Positions 10,524 through 19,195 of a DNA stretch of 64,000 nt are shown in pieces; positions within the stretch are counted from its first letter, which is position 1; each line of letters starts with the position of its first letter. Where the stretch lies: positions 1 to 64,000 of the forward strand of contig JAUSMR010000148.1 of the NCBI GenBank assembly GCA_030645955.1, written 5' to 3'. The DNA comes from Gallionella sp. (lineage in GTDB: Bacteria; Pseudomonadota; Gammaproteobacteria; Burkholderiales; Gallionellaceae). The notes beneath the pieces are model-generated. The model did not search any database. It had not been told where the DNA came from and worked only from the letters and a program-made list of their open reading frames with translations. The translations under genes and the position numbers were made by a program.

Positions 10524-10793
10524 TCACTTTGCCGGTTTTGGACGGGGCTTCCTGTAGAGCTGGCTCAATTGTAAAATCTCCTGCCAAGCCTTCTCCGGGA
10601 GGCCATCTCGGTCAAACCTGCCGCCGCCACGGCCATTAGGCTGCAACAGGTCGGCGAAATATGCTTCGCCATCTGGCGAGTTCCAGAGCTTGACGATCTT
10701 TTCCAGGATATGAGGGAACTTCTCCTCAAGCATCTGTGGGTATTGGCTCGGAAAGCATTTCACCGTTTGCATGAAGGTTTCCCTACTGACCAT
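10524..10793 (-). CDS. Hypothetical protein, 89 aa
   Basis: I do not recognise a family. The ATG at 10793 is preceded by AAGGGGGTGGGG, a strong ribosome site, whereas the GTG one codon upstream has none. The protein is mostly helical-looking and polar (VSRETFMQTVKCFPSQYPQM at the N-terminus) with a Gly/Arg-rich middle (GRGGGRFDRDG) and a basic Pro-rich tail (YRKPRPKPAK). It has no signal peptide or membrane segment. It stands alone between two short intergenic gaps, which tells little about its job. Confidence 0.6.
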   Translation of the reverse strand: MVSRETFMQTVKCFPSQYPQMLEEKFPHILEKIVKLWNSPDGEAYFADLLQPNGRGGGRFDRDGLPEKAWQEILQLSQLYRKPRPKPAK

Positions 10794-10796
10794 CAC

Positions 10797-11206
10797 CCCA
10801 CCCCCTTGTCATTCGGTTCATTTTATGGCGGCGCCGCAACCGCGCGAACCGCCAACTAGATTGAAGCGTAAAACGAAATGGCTAATCACGTCAAGTCGAA
10901 TTAATCGAATTAATCGAGTGGACTTCACCCGCTTTCATAGATATCTCTGAACGTCCTTTTTTGCGCCGATTCAGAGACCTGTTTGTTGTCGTTAGCAGAG
11001 GTTTGCGCTTCCCGATAGTCGCCATTGATTTCGACTGGCAGCTATTGCCAATTGCGCTCAGACGATGGCATCGCCCATTCTGCTCATGGCTTGCGCTATT
11101 TTCCGCAGGGGCGCGGTGCAGGTAATAGCACATTCTGCAACGATAACTGGCGCTGCGAGTGACAATCTGTAAAATCCCGCCTTCTGCCAACCCCTGCCAT
11201 GCCGCC
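10797..11206. other. Gene-free stretch upstream of the metallopeptidase gene
   Basis: About 410 bp without a gene that I can support. It contains a direct duplication of TCGAATTAA near 10896-10913. A reverse-strand open frame across 10891-11208 has no recognisable family, no convincing ribosome site and low-complexity content, so I do not call it. Confidence 0.4.
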
Positions 11207-11755
11207 ATGCGCCCGAAACCTCCGCCGAATTACCTTGCTGGCTACCCTGTCGCACTGGCAGAGCAAGTGCTGCGGTTGATCGAACAAGGCCTGCTGGCCG
11301 ACATGCTGCTAAAGAAGTATCCGCTTGCGCACGCAGTGCGCACCGACAAGGCGCTGTATGACTACGTGCTGGAATCCAAAGGCACGTTTCTGCGCAATGC
11401 CGGACAATTGAGCAAGGTGGCGTTCGACGGCAAGCTGCATGTCATCCGGAACGCGCTGGGCACGCACACCAGCATCTCGCGGGTGCAGGGTTCCAGGCTC
11501 AAGTCCAAGTGTGAAATCCGCATCGCGACGGTGTTCAAGGAGATGCCGCCGGAATTTTTGCGCATGATCGTGGTTCACGAACTTGCGCACACCAAGGAGA
11601 GCGAGCACAACAAGGCTTTTTATCAACTGTGCCTGCACATGGAACCCGATTATCACCAGCTGGAGTTTGACCTGCGGGCTTACCTCACCTATCTCGAAGC
11701 GGCTGGGCTGCCGCTGTGGATGGCTGTTGGCGCTGTTACGCCCTTGGACGAGTAG
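11207..11755 (+). CDS. YgjP-like zinc metallohydrolase (M48-related)
   Basis: The product has 182 aa from ATG 11207; an in-frame GTG at 11159 would add 16 residues that look unlike the family. The zinc motif is visible as VVHELAHTKESEHNKAF: His124 and His128 of HELAH with Glu125 as general base, and His134 as a likely third ligand. This is the YgjP/DUF45 arrangement. Family members are annotated as metal-dependent hydrolases, one reported to act on UTP, but the physiological substrate is unclear. It is a soluble cytoplasmic protein with no signal peptide. It is convergent with glycogen phosphorylase, and a dispersed repeat fills the gap between them. Confidence 0.8.
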   Translation: MRPKPPPNYLAGYPVALAEQVLRLIEQGLLADMLLKKYPLAHAVRTDKALYDYVLESKGTFLRNAGQLSKVAFDGKLHVIRNALGTHTSISRVQGSRLKSKCEIRIATVFKEMPPEFLRMIVVHELAHTKESEHNKAFYQLCLHMEPDYHQLEFDLRAYLTYLEAAGLPLWMAVGAVTPLDE

Positions 11756-11783
11756 TGCTGTAGGGCTGATTTTTTCACCCGGG

Positions 11784-11905
11784 TTGTCGTTGCGAAAAGC
11801 CTTTAGCTGCGAGCGAATCGCGGCAGGAAGCGTGGCAATCCAGTATTTTGATACAAAACGAACTTCTGGATTGCCATGTCGCTTTGCTCCTCGCAATGAC
11901 GATTT
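11784..11905. repeat. Dispersed GTCATTGCGAG-type repeat, copy 2
   Basis: The two arms are TGTCGTTGCGAAAAGCC...CGTGGCAATCCAG and CTGGATTGCCATGTCGC...TCGCAATGACGA. This full-length palindromic copy lies between the convergent genes at 11755 and 12037. Confidence 0.8.
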
Positions 11906-12036
11906 AATCAGCGCATCCTTACAATGCCATTATCTCTACTCACCAGATATCTGACGTTCAATTTCTTCCGCGGCATTTGGTTTTTTACCCTCGTTCTCCA
12001 GCAGTTTAATCACTCAATTTGCATTCATGTATGCAG

Positions 12037-14508
12037 CTATTTCAGCACCGGTTTCGCACCCCAAATCTTTTCCGCATATTCGCTGATCGTGCGATCACTG
12101 GAGAATTTTCCCATACCGGCTACGTTAAGAATGGCGCGGCGCGTCCATTGTTGCTGATCGCGGTATAGCGTCTCCACCCGCTCCTGCGCGGCAATGTAGG
12201 CGGCATAGTCGGCCAGCAGCAGATAGCTGTCTCCGCCATTTGTCAGGTTGTCGAAGATCGGCTGGAAGCGGTCAGCCTGTTCGGGCGAGAAATAGCCCGT
12301 GGCGATCATGTCCAGCGCCCATTTCAGCTCGGTGTTGGTGTGGTAGTAATTCCACGGGTTATATCCCGAGCTTTTCAGCGCGGCCACTTCCTGCGCATTG
12401 AGTCCGAAGATGAAGAAGTTGTCTTCGCCCACTTCCTCCATAATTTCAATATTGGCGCCGTCGAGCGTGCCTATGGTCAGCGCGCCGTTGAGGGCGAGCT
12501 TCATGTTGCCGGTGCCTGACGCTTCGGTGCCGGCAGTGGAGATTTGCTGCGACAGGTCCGCCGCAGGGATGATGATGCTGGCGGTGGAAACATCGTAATT
12601 GGGGATGAACACCAGTTTCAGCAGGCCGCGCACGGCGGGGTCGTTGTTGACGATGTCGGCGATGCTGTTGGCAAGTTTGATGATGAGTTTGGCGGTGACA
12701 TAACCGGGAGCTGCCTTGCCGGAAATGATCACGGTGCGCGGCACGACATCCAGTGTTGGGTTGGTACGGATGCGGTTGTACAGCGTGACGACGTGGAGCA
12801 GGTTGAGAAGCTGGCGCTTGTATTCGTGAATGCGCTTGACCTGGACATCGAACAGGCTGTCCGGGTTGATTTCGAGAGCCAGCCTGTTCATTACCAGTTC
12901 GGCCAGACGCTGTTTGTTGGCGCGTTTCACAGCGCGGAATTCGGTTTGAAAAGTACGGTCACCGGCCAGGTCAGACAACTGGCGAAGTTGCGACAGATCG
13001 GTAATCCAGCCTTTGCCAATGTGGCTGGTGATCAGGCTGGTCAGTTTCGGGTTGGCCTGGTTCAGCCACAGGCGCGGGGTGATGCCGTTAGTGATGTTGA
13101 TGAGCTTGCCGGGAAAGTGGCGGTCAAAATCGGAGAAGATCGTGGTTTTCATCAGTTCTGAATGAAGCTGCGCCACGCCGTTGACATGATGACTGCCGAC
13201 GATCGCCAGATGCGCCATGCGCACGCGGCGGCCATGCGTTTCGTCGATGATGGACATGCGTTTGAGCAGTTCGTTGTCGCCGGGGAAATGATGCATGACC
13301 TCCAGCAGAAAGCGCTGGTTGATTTCGTAAATGATCTGCAAATGGCGCGGCAGCACCGACTCGAATAGCGACACCAGCCAGGTTTCCAGCGCTTCCGGCA
13401 TGAGCGTGTGGTTGGTGTAGGCAAAGGTGCGTGTAGTGATGTTCCAGGCGTGCTCCCACTCCAGATGGTGTATATCCACCAGCAGGCGCATCAGTTCTGG
13501 GATGGCGATGGAAGGGTGGGTATCGTTGAGCTGGATCGCCACCTTGTCCGGCAGTTCGTCGAAGGTTTTATGGTGTTTGCAGAAGCGGTAGAGAATATCC
13601 TGCAGCGAGGCGCTGACGAAAAAATACTGCTGTTTGAGACGCAGCTCGCGGCCCATGGCGGTGGTGTCGTTGGGGTAGAGCACCTTGGACAGGTTTTCCG
13701 ATTCGTTCTTATCCTCAACCGCCTTGATGTAGTTGCCCTCGTTGAAGTAATTGAGATCGAAATCGCGCGAGGCCTTGGCTGACCACAGGCGCATGTTGTT
13801 GACGGTATTGATGCCATAACCCGGCACCGGAGTGTCATAGGCCATCGCCATGACATCATCGGAGTCTATCCAGTGATGGTGTATTTTGCCGAGCTCATCG
13901 CAGTATTGCACCACCCGTCCGTGAAACTTCACCGGATAAAGCACTTCCGGGCGGGGAAATTCCCACGGGTTGCCATAGCGCAGCCAGTTGTCCGGATGTT
14001 CCACCTGCCAGCCGTTTTCAATTTGCTGGTTGAACATCCCGTATTCGTAGCGGATGCCCATGCCATAGCCGGGCAGGCCGATGGTCGCCATGGAATCCAG
14101 GAAGCAGGCAGCCAGCCTTCCCAGCCCGCCATTGCCAAGCGCGGCATCGAATTCCAGTTCCGTTATTTTACCCAGATCAATTCCCTGTTCGATGCAAGCC
14201 TGGCGGACCTCATCAAGGAAGCCAGCATTGAGCACGCTGTTCACCAGGCTGCGCCCGATGAGAAATTCCATGGAGAGGTAGTACACCCGTTTGGCATCAT
14301 TGATGTAGTAGCGGCGCATGGTTTCCATCCAGCGTTCGACCAGGCGTTCGCGGACGACATGTGCGAGCGTAAAGAACCAGTCGCGGTCAGTGGCTGTGAT
14401 GGGATCTTTGCCAACGGAAAAGATGAGGTGTTTGGCCAGGGACTGCTTGACCGGATCCAGCTTGAGATTGAGCGGCGCGTGCTGGGAAATTTTCGACGCT
14501 GTCGACAT
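12037..14508 (-). CDS. glgP: Glycogen phosphorylase (classical GT35)
   Basis: The protein phosphorolyses alpha-1,4-glucan to glucose-1-phosphate with pyridoxal phosphate. At 823 aa it has the usual length of the maltodextrin/glycogen phosphorylase family. The PLP site is GTEASGTGNMKLALNGA, with Lys670 expected to hold the cofactor. Other family stretches are YYLSMEFLIGRSL near the N-terminus and VQVKRIHEYKRQLLN-like VQVKRIHEYKRQ. I start at ATG 14508, which has GAGGAG 8 nt upstream, rather than 16 codons further out. It is divergent from gnd-zwf-glk-pgl, so glucose released from glycogen can feed the oxidative pentose phosphate pathway. A second phosphorylase of a different subfamily lies at 19196. 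Confidence 0.95.
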   Translation of the reverse strand: MSTASKISQHAPLNLKLDPVKQSLAKHLIFSVGKDPITATDRDWFFTLAHVVRERLVERWMETMRRYYINDAKRVYYLSMEFLIGRSLVNSVLNAGFLDEVRQACIEQGIDLGKITELEFDAALGNGGLGRLAACFLDSMATIGLPGYGMGIRYEYGMFNQQIENGWQVEHPDNWLRYGNPWEFPRPEVLYPVKFHGRVVQYCDELGKIHHHWIDSDDVMAMAYDTPVPGYGINTVNNMRLWSAKASRDFDLNYFNEGNYIKAVEDKNESENLSKVLYPNDTTAMGRELRLKQQYFFVSASLQDILYRFCKHHKTFDELPDKVAIQLNDTHPSIAIPELMRLLVDIHHLEWEHAWNITTRTFAYTNHTLMPEALETWLVSLFESVLPRHLQIIYEINQRFLLEVMHHFPGDNELLKRMSIIDETHGRRVRMAHLAIVGSHHVNGVAQLHSELMKTTIFSDFDRHFPGKLINITNGITPRLWLNQANPKLTSLITSHIGKGWITDLSQLRQLSDLAGDRTFQTEFRAVKRANKQRLAELVMNRLALEINPDSLFDVQVKRIHEYKRQLLNLLHVVTLYNRIRTNPTLDVVPRTVIISGKAAPGYVTAKLIIKLANSIADIVNNDPAVRGLLKLVFIPNYDVSTASIIIPAADLSQQISTAGTEASGTGNMKLALNGALTIGTLDGANIEIMEEVGEDNFFIFGLNAQEVAALKSSGYNPWNYYHTNTELKWALDMIATGYFSPEQADRFQPIFDNLTNGGDSYLLLADYAAYIAAQERVETLYRDQQQWTRRAILNVAGMGKFSSDRTISEYAEKIWGAKPVLK

Positions 14509-14706
14509 GTCACTTTCTCCTCTGTAAACAAATGGTATCGGTTCCTGCCAGTGCATTACCCATTGTTGCCTACTGTGTTCTCAAGTTAAGGCTTATAATT
14601 TGTGCGGCAATTTGCAGGTGATGGCAATGGCACGATTTTACAACCGGGATGTACAGGTTGCGCAGTTTAATTGTTTTTCGTGTTAATGATTTTCGGGGGG
14701 AATGTT

Positions 14707-15627
14707 ATGCGAATGGCGATGATCGGCTTGGGAAAAATGGGCGGCAACATGGTGCGCAGATTGCGCCGTGGCGGGATTGAAGTGGTCGGCTATGACAGGT
14801 CGGCGCAAGCAGTCACACAGCTTGCCGCAGAGGAAAGCATGCTGACTGCCGTCTCGGTGGCCGACGCAGTGGCGAAATTATCCAGCCCTCGCGTGGTATG
14901 GCTGATGCTGCCGAGCGGGGAAATAACCGAGCAGCAAATCCGTGCGCTTGCGCCGTTGCTGGCGAAGGGCGACATCATCGTGGACGGCGGCAATTCCAAT
15001 TACCACGACAGCGAGCGGCGCGGTGCATGGCTGGCGGATCAGGGTATCGGCTTCATGGATTCCGGCACCTCCGGCGGCGTATGGGGGCTGGAGAATGGTT
15101 ATTGCCTGATGGTCGGGGGTACTGCCGAAGTGGCGCAAACGATGCGTCCCATACTGCAGGCGCTGGCGCCTTCCGCAGACTGCGGCTGGGCACATGTCGG
15201 GCCGGTCGGCGCGGGGCACTTCACCAAGATGATCCACAACGGCATCGAGTACGGCATGATGCAGTCCTTTGCCGAAGGTCTGGAGCTGTTGCGCGGCAAG
15301 CGGGAATTTGCGCTCGACCTGGCGCAGATTACCGAACTGTGGCGGCATGGTTCGGTGGTGCGCAGCTGGTTGCTCGACCTTACCGCAGAAGCGCTTAAAC
15401 ATGATCAGGAATTGACGGCAGTGGCGCCTTATGTGCCGGACTCCGGCGAAGGCCGCTGGACGGTAGTGGAGGCAATCGATCAGGGAATCGCCGCACCGGT
15501 GCTGACACTGGCGTTGCAGATGCGCTTTACCAGCCAGAACGAAACCGGTTACGGTTATCGCCTGCTCTCCACGATGCGCAATGCCTTCGGCGGTCATGCG
15601 GTCAAGATGGCGGAGGGCGGCAAATGA
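14707..15627 (+). CDS. gnd: 6-phosphogluconate dehydrogenase (short, YqeC/GndA-like type)
   Basis: The protein oxidatively decarboxylates 6-phosphogluconate to ribulose-5-phosphate. It has 306 aa from ATG 14707 (GGGGGGA lies 6 nt upstream), so it belongs to the short ~300-aa class rather than the ~470-aa class. The Rossmann motif [13 protein letters not shown] is at the N-terminus, followed by [13 protein letters not shown], the substrate loop [19 protein letters not shown] and the catalytic [16 protein letters not shown]. The short class is often NAD-preferring. The last four bases overlap the zwf start (ATGA), so the two are translationally coupled. Confidence 0.93.
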   Translation: MRMAMIGLGKMGGNMVRRLRRGGIEVVGYDRSAQAVTQLAAEESMLTAVSVADAVAKLSSPRVVWLMLPSGEITEQQIRALAPLLAKGDIIVDGGNSNYHDSERRGAWLADQGIGFMDSGTSGGVWGLENGYCLMVGGTAEVAQTMRPILQALAPSADCGWAHVGPVGAGHFTKMIHNGIEYGMMQSFAEGLELLRGKREFALDLAQITELWRHGSVVRSWLLDLTAEALKHDQELTAVAPYVPDSGEGRWTVVEAIDQGIAAPVLTLALQMRFTSQNETGYGYRLLSTMRNAFGGHAVKMAEGGK

Positions 15628-17129
15628 AAACGATGGAGCCTTGCACGATAGTGATTCTGGGGGCGGGCGGCGACCTGGCGCGCCGCAAGCTGATTCCGGC
15701 ATTGTTCCGGCTGGAACTGTTCAAGCGCTTGCCGGACAACATGGCGATACTGGGCTGTGGCCGTAAGCCGATGAGCCATGAGCAATGGGCTGTCGAAGTG
15801 CTGGGCATGCTGACTGAAAAGCACAAGCCGGAGGTGATCGAGCAGGCCTTCGCCCGGTTCAGTGCGCGCTTGAAATACCATGCCAATCCGCCTGACGATG
15901 CGGAATCCTACCAGCGTCTGCAGAAGACGCTCGACAACAATCCCCAGCTACCGCCGAATATCGTTTTTTACATGTCGGTGCGCCCGGCGGAGTTTCTTCC
16001 CATCATTGAAAAATTGGGCGATGTCGGGCTGCTTCAGGAAAAAAACGGTTGGCGCCGTGTAGTGATCGAGAAGCCCTTTGGTTACGATTTGCTCAGCGCG
16101 CAAACGCTGCAACAAAGCCTGTACCGGCATTTGAACGAGCCGCAGATCTATCGCATCGACCACTACCTTGGCAAAGGCACAGTGCAGAACGTGATGGTAT
16201 TCCGCTTTGCGAATATTCTGCTGGAGCCTATCTGGAACCGGCATTACATCGATCATGTGCAGATCACGCATTCCGAGACATTGGGGATCGAAGGCCGTGC
16301 CGGTTACTTTGAAGGAGCGGGCGCGCTGCGCGATATGCTCCAGAGCCACTTGATGCAACTGCTTGCACTAGTGGCGATGGAGCCGCCGCTGTCGATGTCG
16401 GCGGTACACTTGCGCGATGAGAAAGTGAAAGCATTAAAAGCCATTCGGCCAATCACGCAGAACGCGGTGCATGCCCATGCTTTCCGTGGGCAGTACGCCA
16501 GCGGCGTGGTGAATGGCAACTCTGTGCCTGGGTATCTGGAAGAGAAGGGCGTAGCGGCGGACAGCGTGACCGAAACCTATGCGGCGCTGAAACTATTCAT
16601 CGACAACTGGCGCTGGGCGGGCGTGCCGTTTTACCTGCGCACCGGCAAACGCATGGCCGAGAACAGCTCGGCGATTTGTATCCGCTTCAAGAATCCGCCG
16701 CAGGATTTGCTCAAGCACGCCCGACAGGGAAGCCAGCATCCCAACTGGGTCATGCTGGGCATACAGCCCAACGACTGCCTGAAGATGGAGATGCAGGTCA
16801 AAGTGCCGGGTCTCGACTTGCATACGCGCACAATCAGCCTCGATGCCTCCTATCACCAAAAAGGCGAGGAAAGCTATGACGCTTATGAAGGTTTGCTCCT
16901 GGACGTGATGTTGGGCGACCAATCGCTGTTCCTGCGCATCGATGAAGTAGAGGCCGCATGGCGTGTTGTGGATCCCATTATCAAGGTATGGGCGATGGAG
17001 CGCGACTTCATCAATACTTATCCGGCGGGCAGTTGGGGGCCGCGCGGCACTTACCGCCTGTTTGACCGCGAAGACCAGTTCTGGCGTCATTCGTTGAGTC
17101 TGGATGGTGCCAATTTGGAGGCATACTGA
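15624..17129 (+). CDS. zwf: Glucose-6-phosphate 1-dehydrogenase
   Basis: The first enzyme of the oxidative pentose phosphate pathway, converting glucose-6-phosphate and NADP to 6-phosphogluconolactone. At 501 aa it has the standard length. It shows the nucleotide-binding [16 protein letters not shown], the catalytic-site signature [13 protein letters not shown] and EKPFGYDL. The start overlaps the end of gnd by 4 nt. Together with gnd, glk and pgl it forms one NADPH-generating cluster on the same strand, although hairpin-forming repeats before glk and pgl may break up the transcript. Confidence 0.97.
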   Translation: MKTMEPCTIVILGAGGDLARRKLIPALFRLELFKRLPDNMAILGCGRKPMSHEQWAVEVLGMLTEKHKPEVIEQAFARFSARLKYHANPPDDAESYQRLQKTLDNNPQLPPNIVFYMSVRPAEFLPIIEKLGDVGLLQEKNGWRRVVIEKPFGYDLLSAQTLQQSLYRHLNEPQIYRIDHYLGKGTVQNVMVFRFANILLEPIWNRHYIDHVQITHSETLGIEGRAGYFEGAGALRDMLQSHLMQLLALVAMEPPLSMSAVHLRDEKVKALKAIRPITQNAVHAHAFRGQYASGVVNGNSVPGYLEEKGVAADSVTETYAALKLFIDNWRWAGVPFYLRTGKRMAENSSAICIRFKNPPQDLLKHARQGSQHPNWVMLGIQPNDCLKMEMQVKVPGLDLHTRTISLDASYHQKGEESYDAYEGLLLDVMLGDQSLFLRIDEVEAAWRVVDPIIKVWAMERDFINTYPAGSWGPRGTYRLFDREDQFWRHSLSLDGANLEAY

Positions 17130-17149
17130 GCATGAGAAAAATGGGGCTG

Positions 17150-17239
17150 GTAGCCGGTAGCGGGTGGCGGGTCGCTGTTTCGTCGCGCTACATGCGTCCT
17201 TGTTTTGCTACTCGCTACCAGCTACCCGCTACCAGCTTA
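17150..17239. repeat. Heptad-periodic inverted repeat, copy 2, abutting the glk start
   Basis: GTAGC occurs at 17150 and 17157, then degenerate GTGGC and GTCGC at 17164 and 17171. GCTAC occurs at 17207, 17214, 17221 and 17228, and GCTT at 17235. Both arms have a strict 7-bp period, as in the copy at 1464-1533. The right arm runs into the glk ATG, so it occupies the place of a Shine-Dalgarno. Confidence 0.85.
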
Positions 17240-18237
17240 TGAATATTCTTGCAGGCGACATCGGCGGAACCAAGACGCTTCTTGCTGTCATTAAGGTAAA
17301 TGGCACGCAAGTCCGGGTAGTGCATGAAGCCGCTTACCCGAGCCGCAACTACGCCACATTTGAAGCATTGCTCGGCGATTTTCTTTCCGGCATCGAAACA
17401 CCAAGCCATGCTGCCTTGGGCATCGCCGGACCGGTGCAGGGCAGGGTAGTGCAAACAACCAATTTGCCATGGCGTATCGATGCCGATGCATTGCAGCAGC
17501 AATTCGGCTTTGCGCATTGCACCCTGCTCAACGATCTGGAAGCGACTGCTTATGGTTTACCGGCATTGGGCGCGGATGATTTGCTGACTTTGCAAACCGG
17601 TGCGCCGGACGCCAGCGGCAATGCCGCCGTGATTGCCGCAGGCACTGGTCTGGGCGAGGCCGGCTTGTTTTGGGACGGGCAACACCATTGCCCGTTTGCC
17701 ACGGAAGGCGGACATGCCAGCTTCAGTCCGGGGGACGAATTGGAAATCGCCTTCCTGCGCCATCTTCAGCAACAACATCGGCATGTCAGCTGGGAGCGCG
17801 TCGTTTCCGGTATGGGAATATTGAGCATGCACGAGTTCTTGCGCCCTCACCGCCATGTCGCAGCGCCGCAATGGCTCGCGGAAGAAATGCGCAACGGCGA
17901 TGCGGCAGCATCCATCGCTGCTGCTGCATTGTCCGGCCGCGATGAAATCTGTGTTGAGACACTGGCTCGGTTCGTGAGTCTGTATGGTGCGGAAGCGGGC
18001 AATCTCGCGCTCAAGGTTATGAGCCGCGGCGGGCTGTATCTGGGTGGCGGCATCGCGCCGAAAATTTTGCCGCTGTTGCAGAAAGGTACATTCCTCGATG
18101 CGTTCCTTAACAAGGGCCGGATGCGCCCGCTGCTCGAAGCCATGCCGGTCAAGGTGATCCTGAATGACCGCGCCGCGCTGTTCGGTTCGGCCTTGCGCGC
18201 AGCGCAACTCGCCAATACCCCTAAACACCTTGGTTAG
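17239..18237 (+). CDS. glk: Glucokinase
   Basis: The protein phosphorylates glucose with ATP in the cytosol. It has 332 aa from ATG 17239. The ATP-binding motif LAGDIGGTKTLLAV is at the extreme N-terminus, followed by AALGIAGPVQGRVVQTTNLPW, the catalytic LLNDLEATAYG, and AAGTGLGEAGL with FATEGGHASF. This is the proteobacterial Glk family rather than the ROK family. A longer in-frame reading from 17164 would translate the upstream heptad repeat, so I reject it. There is no clear ribosome site, because the repeat arm ends at the start codon. It lies downstream of zwf. Confidence 0.93.
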   Translation: MNILAGDIGGTKTLLAVIKVNGTQVRVVHEAAYPSRNYATFEALLGDFLSGIETPSHAALGIAGPVQGRVVQTTNLPWRIDADALQQQFGFAHCTLLNDLEATAYGLPALGADDLLTLQTGAPDASGNAAVIAAGTGLGEAGLFWDGQHHCPFATEGGHASFSPGDELEIAFLRHLQQQHRHVSWERVVSGMGILSMHEFLRPHRHVAAPQWLAEEMRNGDAAASIAAAALSGRDEICVETLARFVSLYGAEAGNLALKVMSRGGLYLGGGIAPKILPLLQKGTFLDAFLNKGRMRPLLEAMPVKVILNDRAALFGSALRAAQLANTPKHLG

Positions 18238-18350
18238 CCACAGATTCACACGGATAAAATATTGTGTTATGAAGGGTTGGCATTTAACCCAAACGGTACT
18301 GGAAAGAACAGAGGCAACCAATTGTTTATCTGTGTAAATCCGTGTTCATC
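18238..18350. repeat. Imperfect inverted repeat of the ATCCGTGTxxATCTGTG type
   Basis: CCACAGATTCACACGGATAA at the glk end pairs imperfectly with TTTATCTGTGTAAATCCGTG near 18326. This is a widespread type of intergenic palindrome. It separates glk from pgl. Confidence 0.6.
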
Positions 18351-18371
18351 CATGGCTCAATTATATTTTCC

Positions 18372-19076
18372 ATGATGACACAAATGAATATCGCTGATTT
18401 GCCGAATGCGCGGGCCGTTTTTATCCATGACGATCTTGATGATCTGAGTCTTGCGGTTGCACAGCGCATTGCAGAGTCGGCAGCGCAGGCGATAGCTGCA
18501 CGCGGGGTATTTCATCTCGTATTGGCTGGTGGTGAAACACCGCGCCGTTGTTACGAAAAGCTTCGCCGCCTCGCCATTGATTGGGCGCATGTGCAGGTAT
18601 ATTTAGGCGATGAGCGCTGCCTGCCCAAGGGCGATACCAAGCGCAACGACACAATGGTCCGAAATACTTTGCTGGAGCATATCGATATCCCGCAAACCAA
18701 CGTCCATCCAATCCCTTCCGAATTGGGCGCGCATGATGCTGCCGCCAGCTATGCGGCCATGCTGGAGCATGTTGCGGCGCTGGACATGGTGCTGTTGGGC
18801 ATGGGCGAAGACGGGCATACTGCGAGCCTGTTTCCGGATAATCTGGCAACGGAAAGCGCCGCGGCAGCCGTGCCGGTATTCAATGCTCCCAAGCCACCTG
18901 CAGAGCGGGTTTCGCTCGGTATGAACACGCTGAATGCGGCGCGTCAGAAAATATTTTTAGTCGCCGGCACGGAGAAGCGCAACGCATTGGAGCAGATATC
19001 GCGTGGCGCATTGTTGCCCGCGGCTCGCGTTACAGCCGCCGAGTGGCATCTTGATCGCGCGGCATTACCCGCGTGA
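18372..19076 (+). CDS. pgl: 6-phosphogluconolactonase
   Basis: The protein hydrolyses 6-phosphogluconolactone, linking zwf to gnd. It has about 234 aa. The DevB/SOL family motifs LVLAGGETPRRCYEKL, VQVYLGDERCLPKGD and LLGMGEDGHTASLFP are clear. The start is uncertain: ATG 18372, 18375 and 18384 are all possible, and none has a good ribosome site. The GTG at 18342 would translate part of the repeat. It completes the zwf-pgl-gnd set on one strand. Confidence 0.92.
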   Translation: MMTQMNIADLPNARAVFIHDDLDDLSLAVAQRIAESAAQAIAARGVFHLVLAGGETPRRCYEKLRRLAIDWAHVQVYLGDERCLPKGDTKRNDTMVRNTLLEHIDIPQTNVHPIPSELGAHDAAASYAAMLEHVAALDMVLLGMGEDGHTASLFPDNLATESAAAAVPVFNAPKPPAERVSLGMNTLNAARQKIFLVAGTEKRNALEQISRGALLPAARVTAAEWHLDRAALPA

Positions 19077-19116
19077 AAATCACACACTGAAGCACAATGC
19101 TGGAAGCACCTTAAAA

Positions 19117-19146
19117 TTCTGAGTGGCATGGCAGTTACGCTATAAT
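19117..19146 (+). promoter_or_regulatory. Candidate sigma-70 promoter for the second phosphorylase
   Basis: A perfect -10 TATAAT lies at 19141-19146, with a weak -35 TTCTGA at 19117-19122 (18-bp spacer). The predicted start is about 40 nt before the ATG at 19196. The -10 is strong and the -35 is poor. Confidence 0.45.
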
Positions 19147-19195
19147 TCGCATCTCTGCGCAAATACAATTCTGGCTTTTGGCTGGGTATAAGACC

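Noticed and set aside
10891..11208. 105-codon reverse frame upstream of the metallopeptidase gene
   Set aside because: It has a low-complexity tail from a duplicated TCGAATTAA, no ribosome site, no family resemblance and overlaps the start of the YgjP-like gene.
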